Made by a program: the position numbers and the translations under genes. The notes below the pieces were generated by a model that saw nothing but the letters and a program-made list of their open reading frames with translations, did no database searches and was not told the DNA's origin. A stretch of 64,000 bases of DNA, taken from Aporrectodea caliginosa (lineage: Eukaryota; Annelida; Clitellata; Crassiclitellata; Lumbricidae). The stretch is from NCBI GenBank assembly GCA_020284085.1, contig JACEVL010000032.1:877001-941000 (forward strand), in the 5' to 3' direction. Below, in pieces: positions 45,500-57,860 of the stretch. Every line of letters begins with the position of its first letter. Position 1 is the stretch's first letter.

Positions 45500-45797
45500 A
45501 TGTATGATTGAAATATAACAAGTTGATACTCGGTTCCTCAATGAAGATGTGTCTGACTGGTCGAACCGCAACGACTACCAAGCCGCTATGACAAACATTG
45601 AAGCACTCATTGTAATCAATGTAATCAATGACTGTGCTGAAAGAGGAGTGAAGCTCAGCTCGGATTTTCTGTCAGCACCAAAGATTAAAGAGCATTATCA
45701 AGATTTGCTTCAAGTTGTGCTTCAAGACCGGCAAAGACAGTCCAGTCCATGCAGACGCATCACAACCAACGAGCGACGATATTCATTATACGCATGA
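45500..45797 (+). pseudogene. Transposase C-terminal segment, right arm
   Basis: The plus strand reads EILQVDTRFLNEDVSDWSNR through NDCAERGVKLSSDF and HYQDLLQVVLQDRQRQ to a stop near 45797. In this orientation it follows the core block in the loop, so this is the original strand of the gene. Confidence 0.6.
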
Positions 45798-46155
45798 CAC
45801 GTAATGACTTTGCAACATGACTGTCTTTTTACAATATGATAGTAATTAAAAAAATTCACTTTTTAAAATCTTTGCAATACTTCTGGAGATGGCCATTGAC
45901 TAATGCAGCATTGTCAATGATAAGAACTATTGGAACATTCTTTAAAGTATTATTGCGGCATGATATGTGTGACTTGTATGAATCCTCGTAATTGTTCGCT
46001 AATGTAAAACTTCAATTGTTGGGTGGGATACCTAGAATATGTCAGAATATTGTTAAATTTTGGTAAACACACTTTTTTAGTAATAGGAAAAGAAATGAAA
46101 TAGGGACAGACACTTTTGAAATATTTTGGGGCACATGATGCACCCTAATATCCAT

Positions 46156-46745
46156 CCCCATGAATAGATAATATAGCAGCATAGGTCGTAAACTAAATTG
46201 GCCTTTCTAATTTGATCTCGTTTAAAAACTCGTTTTCCATTGTCCTCTGTCCTTTGTCATGTCTGCTGCACTATTCAATGCTAGTCCAAATGTTTTCGTG
46301 TCTACATAATTTACGTCGTTTATTCAGCCCAGTCTTCGTATGCCTTTGTTTCTCTTTCAGTGCATTATGTGGTATTTGGACAGTTAGCCTGGTCTTCGTA
46401 ATCGTAATCGTAATCGTTAACTCGAGATTTGGTATACAACACCAACAGAAGTGAAGTCGCGGAAATCAGATTATTCACAGGCGCTCAGTCAAAACAAAAT
46501 CGATAGGCAGGGTGTTGGGCTAAGTTCCGGAGAGTCAGGCACTGGGACGTAACTATAGCGTTGGGCTTGTGGGGGGGGGGCTTAAGCCCCCAAGCGAAGT
46601 TGAAGCCCCAAAATTAATCAAGCCCACGGCTCCACTATAGGCTCGGGCTACCGCAGTGGCCATGCTCAAGCCTTAAAGCCCCCTCCCCAAACGAGAAGTC
46701 CTAGTTACGTAACTGGTCAGGTAGACAGTCAGGCGGCTATAAGGT
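46156..46745. other. Gene-free stretch
   Basis: CACTGGGACGTAACTATAG with a G10 run and AAGCCCCC words near 46537-46620 looks like the end of a DNA element, but no partner was found. No gene. Confidence 0.4.
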
Positions 46746-46749
46746 AGAT

Positions 46750-48720
46750 GATGTTCAGAGTTTACATGGCGAGGCGTATCGGGATAAGATTTGTGAAAGA
46801 GCGGTATTTTCAGTTCTGAGTGAAAGACCTGTGGAAAGATAGCAAGAGGTGAGGTTTTGGTAAGTTTGTCGGATGGGATATTTGTCGTACACTGGCGGGT
46901 GTTTGTTCCGAAGAGGCGGTACAGCTATGGCTATGGAGCGATTTGTAGATCTAAGTGATGGGGTGACGGAAGTGCGGAACAATGTTCGAGTGGAAGAGGA
47001 ACGGGTTGAACGAAGTGGTTAGACTGTAAACAAGTGACGGAGATAGGAGGACTGGGAGAATTGAAGTGTGTTGTAAGTGAGTGATAGGACTTTATATTCT
47101 ATTCGTTCAGATATTTTGGGCCAGTGGAGTGATTTCAGGACAGTGGTCATGTGGTAGTGTTGGGGGGTTTTGGTGACAGCACGAGCGAGGGCATTCCGTA
47201 TGGCTTGGAGACGGTTCATTTGGGTGATGTCTGTAAATATTCAGGAAAAGAGAATTGCAGTAGTCTAATTTAGCGTGAACTACAGATTGGAGATGCAGTT
47301 TTTAAATCGAGTATAGAGCGGATTCTGGGAAGGTCACGGATATGCATGAAGCATTGAAGCAAGAGCGGTTGATGTGATCGGAGAATCTGACGTTTTTGTC
47401 AAGAATAATTATCACCTAAGTTCCCGACCGCAGAATTTGCAATGAATGTGTGGGTGGATACAGAGTCAAGGCTGAGGGAAATAGAGGAATCTGGAATTAT
47501 TTGCGTTTCTCACGGAGACCTATAAGTATGAATTCAGTTTTATAAGGGTTCATGCAAGGAAATTTGAGGTATTCCAGGAGTAGCTTTTGGTAACCACGTG
47601 GAGAAGATGACCTATGGAGTCGGAGAAGCTGCTCGGAGTGAAAGAGATGAATATGGGTGTCGTCAGCATATTGATGACGGTCGACTGCGTATGCTTTGAT
47701 GAGTGAGCTGAGTGGAGTAGTGTAGAGTATGAACAAGAGAAGCCCGATAACAGAACCTTGCGGAACATCACAGGTGAGAGGGCATGATTGCGATGACGTT
47801 TCCGATGTTTTAACAGAGAAGGAGCGGGAAGAGAGATATGACTGAATCCAGAGGAGGGCAGTGTCACAAAAACTGAACCAGGTAGACAGCCGTTGGAGTA
47901 ATCTAATGGGGTCAATGATGTCGAAGGTTGCAGAAATATCAAGCAGGCAAAGACAGAAGACTTGTTAATAAGAGATGGTAGAAACAAGTTTACTATAGAA
48001 AGAAGTGAGGAGGGTTTCGGTTGAATGTCGCTTGGTAAAACCGGACTGGTGTGGGCTAAGGATTGAATTTGAAGTTAGGTAGTCATTGATCCGAGACAGG
48101 ACTATACTTTCGGTTAGTTTAGAGATGAATGACACGTTGGAGACAGGTCTGTAGTTTGAATGGATTTCTTTATCAAGTGATGGTTTCTTGAGGAGTGCAG
48201 TGACTAAAGAATGTTTGAAGATGAGGGAGAAGTTACCAGTAGACAAGGATAGGTTGATTATTTTGGTGATGATGGGAACAAGAATAGATGCGCAGTCTTT
48301 GAGTAAGAATGTAGGTATAGGGTCGAGTTTGCACTGCTTATTTGGAAGAGATTGTAACAGATGGGATATTTTAGTCTCTGACGTTGGTTGGAAGACAGAT
48401 AATGATGATCGAGGTGGGGAGGGTGGACGGTCGTGAGTGGTGGAAGGAGTATCTGGAGGCGAATCGATGGTGGTTTTTGAGAGTAGTGATTGAAGAGAGA
48501 GACGGAGGATGGTAATTTTGCCAGAGAAGAAGGAACAAAACGACTCAGCTATTGAAGAAAGTGGAAGAGAACTTGGAAGTTGGCTTGAGGAGTTCCGATG
48601 GAGGAGTTGGTTAATAGTTTTTCAGAGAAGTTCAGGATTAGAGGAACGGGAGTTAACTAATGAGGAGTTAAACCTATTTTTAGCCATAGCCAGAAGGTGA
48701 TGGTATTTATTTGTGGCCGA
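46750..48720 (-). mobile_element. Degenerate CR1/L2-like LINE, reverse transcriptase
   Basis: Reading the minus strand from 48720 downward in several frames: LLQSLPNKQCKLDPIPTFLL (pre-RT block), NYRPVSNVSFISKLTESIVL and HQSGFTKRHSTETLL, DVPQGSVIGLLLFILYTTPL, then HQYADDTHIHL (the catalytic YADD box). C-terminal blocks AKLDYCNSLF and SIPL-type tail follow towards 46750. The catalytic motif is intact but frameshifts and stops make it dead. No endonuclease domain was seen, so it is 5'-truncated. Confidence 0.75.
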
Positions 48721-48954
48721 TTTTAGCGCAGAGAGCAGTTAAGAATCACGAGTTCGTTTGTAAGTCGCTCAAGTCGTCGACGGAAAGATCTGAGGACCTG
48801 GAGATAGGAATTATATCAAGGGTTGTTAGAGTGGGAGCCGGATTTGCTTGTCAAGGAGCCCGGAGAGATTGGTATTGTAGGAAGACAGAATGTCATCAAG
48901 AGAAGATAGAAGATTTAGAACGAGGTCTGAAGGTCAGAGATCTTGTAAGAAGGC

Positions 48955-49270
48955 TTCTTATCCATTGCTTAATGGCCCAAGGGTCGCCAGAGTTAACCCG
49001 GTCTTATCACGTGTGTAATGGCCGAAGGAACTCTCGAGTTGATGGGTGTTATCCCTTAATTTGCTTAATGACCCAAGGACAGAGGGAGTTAGCGGGGTCG
49101 TATCCATTGTTTAGTGAAACAATGGATACGGCCGCTAGAGCTAGCCATATCTTATCCCTTATTTAATATACAATGACAACCAGAGTTAGCCTGGTGTTAT
49201 CCTTTGTTTAATGGCTCAAGGACTGCAGAGTTAGCCGGGTCTCGTGATCTCTTCTGTAATGGCATAAGGC
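48955..49270. repeat. Degenerate tandem repeat, period about 55 bp
   Basis: Variants of AGAGTTAGCCGGGTCTTATCC then TTTGTTTAATGGCCCAAGGA recur five to six times. Within it GTATCCATTGTTTAGTGAAAC begins a near-perfect palindrome at about 49099-49131. Confidence 0.65.
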
Positions 49271-49727
49271 TTTAGAAAAATTCACAAAAATGAGGCATTG
49301 ATCAATTGGCAATCCCAATCTGGTTTTCGTATATTTTGTTCTACAGGCTTTTACCAGACTTTGTTTGCTTTCGACGGGTCGGGATAAGAGGTGATTTCCG
49401 TTTAAGGTAATTCTGTCTCGAATTATTCTTCGGACGAAACTTGGTCAAAAAGGAATGCGACTAATGCAAAACGACCTAGTTAAGGCTGAAATTGGAGCGC
49501 AGCGTAGGCTACTATATTCTAGCTATGCTCACAGCCGTGGCTGTACAAGTGTACGTGACTGAGCAGCTGCAGCCAACTTTAACCTCACCGTATACCTGTG
49601 AGTATCAGATACAGCCGGTTATAATGTATGCGGCCATCGGTTGTAAGCATAGCTAAAGCGCTAGGAGGACTGCATGGTCAAAGTCAACAGACAACATAGC
49701 CTGTTCGTAGCGTCGGCATTCGAAGTT

Positions 49728-49730
<3 letters not shown>

Positions 49731-49773
<43 letters not shown>

Positions 49774-49990
49774 TCTTTTCTTGAATAAGCGCCTGACAAA
49801 CGCACTGCGCTGTACATTTACATGTTATGCAATTGAAATTTTAACTACTAACTGAACTAACAGAACAGACAGCTTGCAATACAATGGCGCTAATAGCAGC
49901 CTACAAAGCTTATCCGCCCAATGGGGCTCGAACTCGGTACCTCTCGGTCTCTGTGCCAGATGTTATCCAAAGCGCCACGGCCCCCCCATG
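49731..49990 (-). mobile_element. tRNA-derived SINE with (AAT)n tail, minus strand
   Basis: Read on the minus strand, CCGTGGCGCTTTGGATAACAT (A-box region) and GAGTTCGAGCCCCAT (B box) lie at the right. The element ends at left in about fourteen ATT units (49731-49772). It contains no gene. Confidence 0.65.
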
Positions 49991-50199
49991 CGTATTTATA
50001 CTATAGGCGACGTTTTACCACTAGAAGCTAATTTTTGCTGTCACTGGCTAATAACACAAGTACTTCTAGGTTATCGGTCTACACTGTATCCAAGGTAACA
50101 TTCCGGTTGGATAACATAGACGTCGCATTCATCGATCTATTTCCAGATAAAATTGTGTGCGTTTTATGCGCTCGGCAGTCGTGGACGTCGTAAGTAAAA

Positions 50200-50330
50200 G
50201 AGAGCTGTATGCAGAGCCGTGTGAAAACACTGCGATGTACCCTCCAGGATGCTGGATTGACAGTCCAGCACGCTAACTCATAGACAATCGAGCACAAACC
50301 ATATGGAAATACCAGTGTAAATTTATACGC
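50200..50330 (-). mobile_element. SINE-like fragment
   Basis: The minus strand reads GTTAGCGTGCTGGACTGTCA then ATCCAGCATCC, a tRNA-like stem region, and shares flanking words with 43230-43310. The classification is tentative. Confidence 0.35.
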
Positions 50331-50459
50331 TAGACTTCTCGTGTATCATCATCATCATCGTCGTCAACAATAGGAAGTTCAAAAGGTTTCAGCCGAACTG
50401 AAATGTCAAGAACCTCAGAGACCCCGTATATTTCTAGTGAGGCGAGAAGTCAAGGACTG

Positions 50460-51640
50460 TCTTAAATTGGATGGCTCTCTACGTTTGTAATCTGTCTCAG
50501 GAATTGGGTGATGGTTTCCTTCTGTCTTCTGATTCTTCTCCCGGTGCTGTTGGTGTTTCACATGGGCCTGTACTTGGCCCTTTATTATTTACAATCTTCA
50601 CTTCACCAATCAGCGTTATAGCCTATCACTTTATGGTCAAACAGTATGCCGAAGATGGTCAGTGTAAAATTACTCTGTGACGGACAGATCTGTTAAGGAA
50701 AGTTAAAATTTCAGCTGTGCAGTCAAAGCATAGTTCTGCTTCGCCATACACATCCAGCCAAATAAAAGGAATCATGCTTGGCTGACACGAATGCATTGTT
50801 TCCATTCTCATTCAATCTCTTATTGGCTGAGGTTCATTAGCGATCCCATGTTCTACGATTCCTACGACATGAGAAGAAAATCTTCAGCCAGTGTCGCCTT
50901 TCTATCACTCAATTGCAGATCATAAAAGTATCCAATACGTAAATGCGATCCGAAATTTGTTAGAACTGGCTTTAATCCGAGGCGGAACTTGAGAGGCCTA
51001 GAGGTTTGACATTGCTGGCACTATAATTACAGAGATCCTGAGTGGCCGAGTGGGTTGGTAGCCCGCTCTCCACGTCGGCGGCCCGGGTTCGATTCCAGGT
51101 CGGTCGGTTTATCAGAGATTAATTTCTCGGATCTTTACTGCGGGTGGCTCGGTCGCAATATAAACGTGGAGTACGAGGTTGCAACATGTACTCTGCCTCC
51201 GACACTGATCATCTTCGATATGAAAAAGTGTCGTTAAGCAAGTATACAAGGCACTATAATTGTTCCAATAATAGAAACTGCCAAAACACTTGATGCGACT
51301 CTGGAGAGTAATGTAACATTTCGACCCCACATAGCAAACATTTGTAAATGTTTCTGTGATATTACGACAATTATAGGTCACGTAATACCTGCTCTTACAA
51401 AAGGCATGCCACAGACCATAGCATTCTTTTTGTCTACTATATCTTCTCGATTGCGCCGACTCGGTTTTTGCAGGTATCCCCGACCATAAAGTCAACAGGC
51501 TTCAACTCATCCAAAATTCTCTGGCTCGTGTGGTGCGCAAACAACTTGCTCAGATTCTTCACATAGTCGTGTGACTCTAACCTCTGTTGTTATTAAACAA
51601 GGGATACGATTAGCTAGCAGTATCACTCTGACTGCGGAAT
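50460..51640 (+). mobile_element. LINE ORF2 fragments split by a SINE
   Basis: At 50530-50650 the plus strand reads GVSHGPVLGPLLFTIFTSPI then YAEDGQ, the (Q/H)G(S/P)VLGPLLF and YADD region with the catalytic YADD changed to YAED. At 51260-51600 it reads TLDATLESNVTFRPHIANIC, ISSRLRRLGFC and KFSGSCGAQTTC-type tail residues. The two are probably one decayed LINE, with a SINE inserted at 51031-51258. Confidence 0.6.
51031..51258 (+). mobile_element. tRNA-derived SINE, different family
   Basis: The head CCTGAGTGGCCGAGTGGGTT (A box) and CGGGTTCGATTCCAG (B box) are spaced as in Ser/Leu-type tRNAs. The body is non-tRNA. It is not a functional tRNA gene because the acceptor arms do not pair. Confidence 0.6.
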
Positions 51641-52322
51641 GAATTGAGTGTGAAGATTACTACTTTATAGGATACTAGTTCACATGGAGATAAGACATAG
51701 CAATTAAACATTATTTAATTAAGCAATAGTCAATCAGCAGTAATTATAAATACATTGACAATTACACAATAAAGATAATTATATTAATATAAAGATATAA
51801 GATACTCGACTAGAGGCTAGAGGCTTATTGTAAATTATGATAAAAGTCTGAATTTAGTGATCGTCCATAAAGACTTTAATAGTTAAAATATCTTTCAATA
51901 ATAATAATAAAAATAATACTATAAGTATAAACTATAAAAAATTATTAAGTGTTTCATCAACCCGTATCTGAAGATTTACCACAAACAGAAGACTAACCCA
52001 GTTGACCCGTTGACCGATAAATCAAACAAGCCGAGGATTTTAGGCACGCAGCTCATTTTATGGAAGCTTCTCTGAAGGCAACCGGAAGGCTATCCAATCA
52101 GAGAATGAGCCCAGCACATGCATAATAACAAAATAGTTTTGTCTGTCAGTAACGGATATTCATCCCACGCAAGTTCAGCCAATGAAATGTACGCTACAAG
52201 CCTTAGCTGGAGACCAATTGTCTAAAGGTTTAAGCCCAGACAACGACTTCAACAGACATTATCATCTTCCCTCTGATTAGAATTTAACTAGTTAATCCTG
52301 TATTCATATTAACCCAACATAA
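51641..52322. other. Gene-free stretch before the satellite
   Basis: AT-rich. No recognised repeat or coding region. Confidence 0.4.
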
Positions 52323-55300
52323 CTTCGAGTCGAGTATCTTCTGATACATGCTGACCGATTGACTCAGTAGGCCCTACATCAAGTCGAGTATCTTCTGATA
52401 CATGCTGACTGATTGACTCAGTAGGCCCTACATCAAGTCGAGTATCTTCTGATACATGCTGACCGATTGACTCAGTAGGCCCTACATCAAGTCGAGTATC
52501 TTCTGATACATGCTGACCGATTGACTCAGTAGGCCCTACATCAAGTCGAGTATCTTCTGATACATGCTGACTGATTGACTCAGTAGGCCCTACATCAAGT
52601 CGAGTATCTTCTGATACATGCTGACTGATTGACTCAGTAGGCCCTACATCAAGTCGAGTATCTTCTGATACATGCTGACTGATTGACTCAGTAGGCCCTA
52701 CATCAAGTCGAGTATCTTCTGATACATGCTGACTGATTGACTCAGTAGGCCATACATCAAGTCGAGTATCTTCTGATACATGCTGACTGATTGACTCAGT
52801 AGGCCCTACATCAAGTCGAGTATCTTCTGATACATGCTGACTGATTGACTCAGTAGGCCCTACATCAAGTCGAGTATCTTCTGATACATGCTGACCGATT
52901 GACTCAGTAGGCCCTAAATCAAGTCGAGTATCTTCTGATACATGCTGACTGATTGACTCAGTAGGCCCTACATCAAGTCGAGTATCTTCTGATACATGCT
53001 GACTGATTGACTCAGTAGGCCCTACATCAAGTCGAGTATCTTCTGATACATGCTGACTGATTGACTCAGTAGGCCCTACATCAAGTCGAGTATCTTCTGA
53101 TACATGCTGACCGATTGACTCAGTAGGCCCTACATCGAGTCGAGTATCTTCTGATACATGCTGACCGATTGACTCAGTAGGCCCTACATCAAGTCGAGTA
53201 TCTTCTGATACATGCTGACCGATTGACTCAGTAGGCCGTACATCAAGTCGAGTATCTTCTGATACATACTGACTGATTGACTCAGTAGGCCCTACATCAA
53301 GTCGAGTATCTTCTGATACATGCTGACTGATTGACTCAGTAGGCCCTACATCAAGTCGAGTATCTTCTGATACATGCTGACTGATTGACTCAGTAGGCCC
53401 TACATCAAGTCGAGTATCTTCTGATACATGCTGACTGATTGACTCAGTAGGCCCTACATCAAGTCGAGTATCTTCTGATACATGCTGACTGATTGACTCA
53501 GTAGGCCCTACATCAAGTCGAGTATCTTCTGATACATGCTGACTGATTGACTCAGTAGGCCCTACATCAAGTCGAGTATCTTCTGATACATGCTGACCGA
53601 TTGACTCAGTAGGCCCTAAATCAAGTCGAGTATCTTCTGATACATGCTGACTGATTGACTCAGTAGGCCCTACATCAAGTCGAGTATCTTCTGATACATG
53701 CTGACTGATTGACTCAGTAGGCCCTACATCAAGTCGAGTATCTTCTGATACATGCTGACCGATTGACTCAGTAGGCCCTACATCAAGTCGAATATCTTCT
53801 GATACATGCTGACTGATTGACTCAGTAGGCCCTACATCAAGTCGAGTATCTTCTGATACATGCTGACTGATTGACTCAGTAGGCCATACATCAAGTCGAG
53901 TATCTTCTGATACATGCTGACTGATTGACTCAGTAGGCCATACATCAAGTCGAGTATCTTCTGATACATGCTGACTGATTGACTCAGTAGGCCCTACATC
54001 AAGTCGAGTATCTTCTGATACATGCTGACTGATTGACTCAGTAGGCCCTACATCAAGTCGAGTATCTTCTGATACATGCTGACTGATTGACTCTGTAGGC
54101 CATACATCAAGTCGAGTATCTTCTGATACATGCTGACTGATTGACTCAGTAGGCCCTACATCAAGTCGAGTATCTTCTGATACATGCTAACCGATTGACT
54201 CAGTAGGCCCTACATCAAGTCGAGTATCTTCTGATACATGCTGACCGATTGACTCAGTAGGCCCTACATCAAGTCGAATATCTTCTGATACATGCTGACT
54301 GATTGACTCAGTAGGCCATACATCAAGTCGAGTATCTTCTGATACATGCTGACTGATTGACTCAGTAGGCCATACATCAAGTCGAGTATCTTCTGATACA
54401 TGCTGACTGATTGACTCAGTAGGCCCTACATCAAGTCGAGTATCTTCTGATACATGCTAACCGATTGACTCAGTAGGCCCTACATCAAGTCGAGTATCTT
54501 CTGATACATGCTGACCGATTGACTCAGTAGGCCCTACATCAAGTCGAATATCTTCTGATACATGCTGACTGATTGACTCAGTAGGCCATACATCAAGTCG
54601 AGTATCTTCTGATACATGCTGACTGATTGACTCAGTAGGCCATACATCAAGTCGAGTATCTTCTGATACATGCTGACTGATTGACTCAGTAGGCCCTACA
54701 TCAAGTCGAGTATCTTCTGATACATGCTGACTGATTGACTCAGTAGGCCCTACATCAAGTCGAGTATCTTCTGATACATGCTGACCGATTGACTCAGTAG
54801 GCCCTAAATCAAGTCGAGTATCTTCTGATACATGCTGACTGATTGACTCAGTAGGCCCTACATCAAGTCGAGTATCTTCTGATACATGCTGACTGATTGA
54901 CTCAGTAGGCCCTACATCAAGTCGAGTATCTTCTGATACATGCTGACTGATTGACTCAGTAGGCCCTACATCAAGTCGAGTATCTTCTGATACATGCTAA
55001 CCGATTGACTCAGTAGGCCCTACATCAAGTCGAGTATCTTCTGATACATGCTGACCGATTGACTCAGTAGGCCCTACATCAAGTCGAATATCTTCTGATA
55101 CATGCTGACTGATTGACTCAGTAGGCCATACATCAAGTCGAGTATCTTCTGATACATGCTGACTGATTGACTCAGTAGGCCATACATCAAGTCGAGTATC
55201 TTCTGATACATGCTGACTGATTGACTCAGTAGGCCCTACATCAAGTCGAGTATCTTCTGATACATGCTGACTGATTGACTCAGTAGGCCCTACATCAAGT

Positions 55301-56744
55301 CGAGTATCTTCTGATACATGCTGACCGATTGACTCAGTAGGCCCTAAATCAAGTCGAGTATCTTCTGATACATGCTGACTGATTGACTCAGTAGGCCCTA
55401 CATCAAGTCGAGTATCTTCTGATACATGCTGACTGATTGACTCAGTAGGCCCTACATCAAGTCGAGTATCTTCTGATACATGCTGACTGATTGACTCAGT
55501 AGGCCCTACATCAAGTCGAGTATCTTCTGATACATGCTGACTGATTGACTCAGTAGGCCCTACATCAAGTCGAGTATCTTCTGATACATGCTGACTGATT
55601 GACTCAGTAGGCCCTACATCAAGTCGAGTATCTTCTGATACATGCTGACTGATTGACTCTGTAGGCCATACATCAAGTCGAGTATCTTCTGATACATGCT
55701 GACTGATTGACTCAGTAGGCCCTAAATCAAGTCGAGTATCTTCTGATACATGCTGACTGATTGACTCAGTAGGCCCTACATCAAGTCGAGTATCTTCTGA
55801 TACATGCTGACTGATTGACTCAGTAGGCCCTACATCAAGTCGAGTATCTTCTGATACATGCTGACTGATTGACTCAGTAGGCCCTACATCAAGTCGAGTA
55901 TCTTCTGATACATGCTAACCGATTGACTCAGTAGGCCCTACATCAAGTCGAGTATCTTCTGATACATGCTGACCGATTGACTCAGTAGGCCCTACATCAA
56001 GTCGAATATCTTCTGATACATGCTGACTGATTGACTCAGTAGGCCCTACATCAAGTCGAGTATCTTCTGATACATGCTGACTGATTGACTCAGTAGGCCC
56101 TACATCAAGTCGAGTATCTTCTGATACATGCTGACTGATTGACTCAGTAGGCCCTACATCAAGTCGAGTATCTTCTGATACATGCTGACTGATTGACTCA
56201 GTAGGCCCTACATCAAGTCGAGTATCTTCTGATACATGCTGACTTATTGACTCTGTAGGCCATACATCAAGTCGAGTATCTTCTGATACATGCTGACTGA
56301 TTGACTCAGTAGGCCCTACATCAAGTCGAGTATCTTCTGATACATGCTGACTGATTGACTCAGTAGGCCCTACATCAAGTCGAGTATCTTCTGATACATG
56401 CTGACTGATTGACTCAGTAGGCCCTACATCAAGTCGAGTATCTTCTGATACATGCTGACCGATTGACTCAGTAGGCCCTACATCAAGTCGAGTATCTTCT
56501 GATACATGCTGACCGATTGACTCAGTAGGCCCTACATCAAGTCGAGTATCTTCTGATACATGCTGACCGATTGACTCAGTAGGCCCTACCTACATCAAGT
56601 CGAGTATCTTCTGATACATGCTGACTGATTGACTCAGTAGGCCCTACATCAAGTCGAGTATCTTCTGATACATGCTGACTGATTGACTCAGTAGGCCATA
56701 CATCAAGTCGAGTATCTTCTGATACATGCTAACCGATTGACTCG
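52323..56744. repeat. 54-bp satellite array, about 82 copies
   Basis: The unit is CATCAAGTCGAGTATCTTCT then GATACATGCTGACTGATTGA then CTCAGTAGGCCCTA. Variation is low and limited to a few positions (GACCG/GACTG, CCTACA/CATACA/CCTAAA, GAGTA/GAATA, GCTGA/GCTAA). One unit has 4 extra bases near 56587. Every reading frame has stops, so it is not coding. Each unit holds TGACTCA and the short dyad GTATCTTCTGATAC. Blocks with the same order of variants recur at multiples of 54 bp. Confidence 0.97.
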
Positions 56745-57288
56745 ATGGAGGAATAAATGAATGACCAACTCACTGATTATCTGACTGACTGTGGGTTATT
56801 TTGGTGACTGACCGAGAGCGCCTAACCAGTTGACAATTTTTATGTACCTCATGCCTGTGCTTCCAGATAAACATTTGAGAAACGAAAAGCCTGTGCTTTA
56901 GTATTACTTACTTTGCTTCAACACGATTCACTGTAAGTAAAGTAACTACTTTGATGTTCACAATGGGATGTAGAGGAAACTCTAGTTTCCGCCATTCAGC
57001 TTACAGTATAGAGTATAGACGATTCCAAGACCATGTATTATACAGGGTCAGTGTATCGCAAAACTTGCCTTTTGCTACTCAGCTGACGCCTCTACCAAAT
57101 TGCTTTGGTGACAGAAGCACGTATGCCAACACAATTTGCCCATTATTCTTCTCATAGGCCGCTCTACAGAACGTCGAGACGCGTGATTTTGAGCAAAAAC
57201 AACTCTAGAAGAAGCAGTTAATTTAAATCTTTTGTGAATTTTAGTGAAAGTCGTAAGAAGCAGTTCAAAATTCGTCAGTAGTTAAAGA
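56745..57288. promoter_or_regulatory. Region between satellite and kinase start
   Basis: About 0.54 kb with no other feature. It must hold the kinase 5' untranslated sequence and promoter, or a missed first intron, but I cannot place a TATA box or start site with confidence. Confidence 0.3.
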
Positions 57289-57697
57289 ATGACTTACGAG
57301 GACAAGAACTTCAGGAAGTTTGTTTCTGACGATCTATTCATCGGTAAAGGAGCATTTGGTGAAGTATTTGGTCCATGCGACTGGAATGGGAAGAAATGCG
57401 CTATCAAGAAACGATGGATTTACAATGAAGATACAGACGAACTACTTTCTGCGTGTCGTAGAATGCTGTCTCTGCATCACAAACGTCTAATAAGAGTTTT
57501 TGCTGTAAGTTTAGAGCCTCATGCTGTTTATGTAATGATGGAATACGCTAGTGGAGGATCGTTAAACGTGGTTCTTTCTGTGTGGAATTCCGATCTTCCG
57601 TTTGAATTTCTGAAGGACTGGGGCATTCAGATTGCTGAAGGCATGGCTTATCTCCATGGAAAGAGCATTGTTCACAGAGATCTCAAGTCGCCGAACA
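57289..57697 (+). CDS. MLK-like protein kinase, exon 1
   Basis: Starts at ATG (MTYEDKNFRKF) and ends at the donor AACA|GTGAGT, phase 1. It encodes the N-lobe and the catalytic loop: glycine loop GKGAFGEVFG, ATP-site lysine in KCAIKK, hinge MMEYASGGSLN, and HRDLKSPN. The helix-C glutamate that pairs with the lysine seems to be replaced: by alignment to MLK kinases, Ala stands at that place in LLSACRRMLSLHH. Kinases of this type phosphorylate MAP2K proteins in stress signalling. There is no SH3 or other domain ahead, so it is short compared with MLKs. The start is the first in-frame Met. Confidence 0.78.
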
Positions 57698-57860
57698 GTG
57701 AGTACAACTAATGCCAGGCTACATGTATGTAACTTTTTCAAAAGGTGTAATGTGAATAAATGATGCTTAGCAGGAGTAGGCTATCTAATAATTGTTTATG
57801 CATACGAACTTACATGAGAATTGCAAGACTGATTAGTCAAATTCTCTGTCAAAGGTTTAA

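Larger units (their letters stand above)
43862..46147 (+). mobile_element. Foldback DNA transposon of the ATATCCAT family, 2286 bp
   Basis: TAGGGTGCATCATGTGCC ends in inverted orientation are flanked by ATATCCAT (43854-43861 and 46148-46155). The left arm from 43862 to about 44720 is the near-perfect reverse complement of 45290-46147. The loop of about 570 bp between them carries decayed transposase sequence. The right arm reads the transposase C-terminus on the plus strand, so the left arm is an inverted copy of the right half of an ancestral element. Confidence 0.87.

Noticed and set aside
51031..51110. Possible functional tRNA gene
   Set aside because: A and B boxes are present but the acceptor stem does not pair and a SINE body follows; the same applies at 19852 and 24361.
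52323..56744. Regular repeats resembling a CRISPR array
   Set aside because: Units are contiguous with no unique spacers, no cas genes are near, and the context is animal DNA. It is a tandem satellite.
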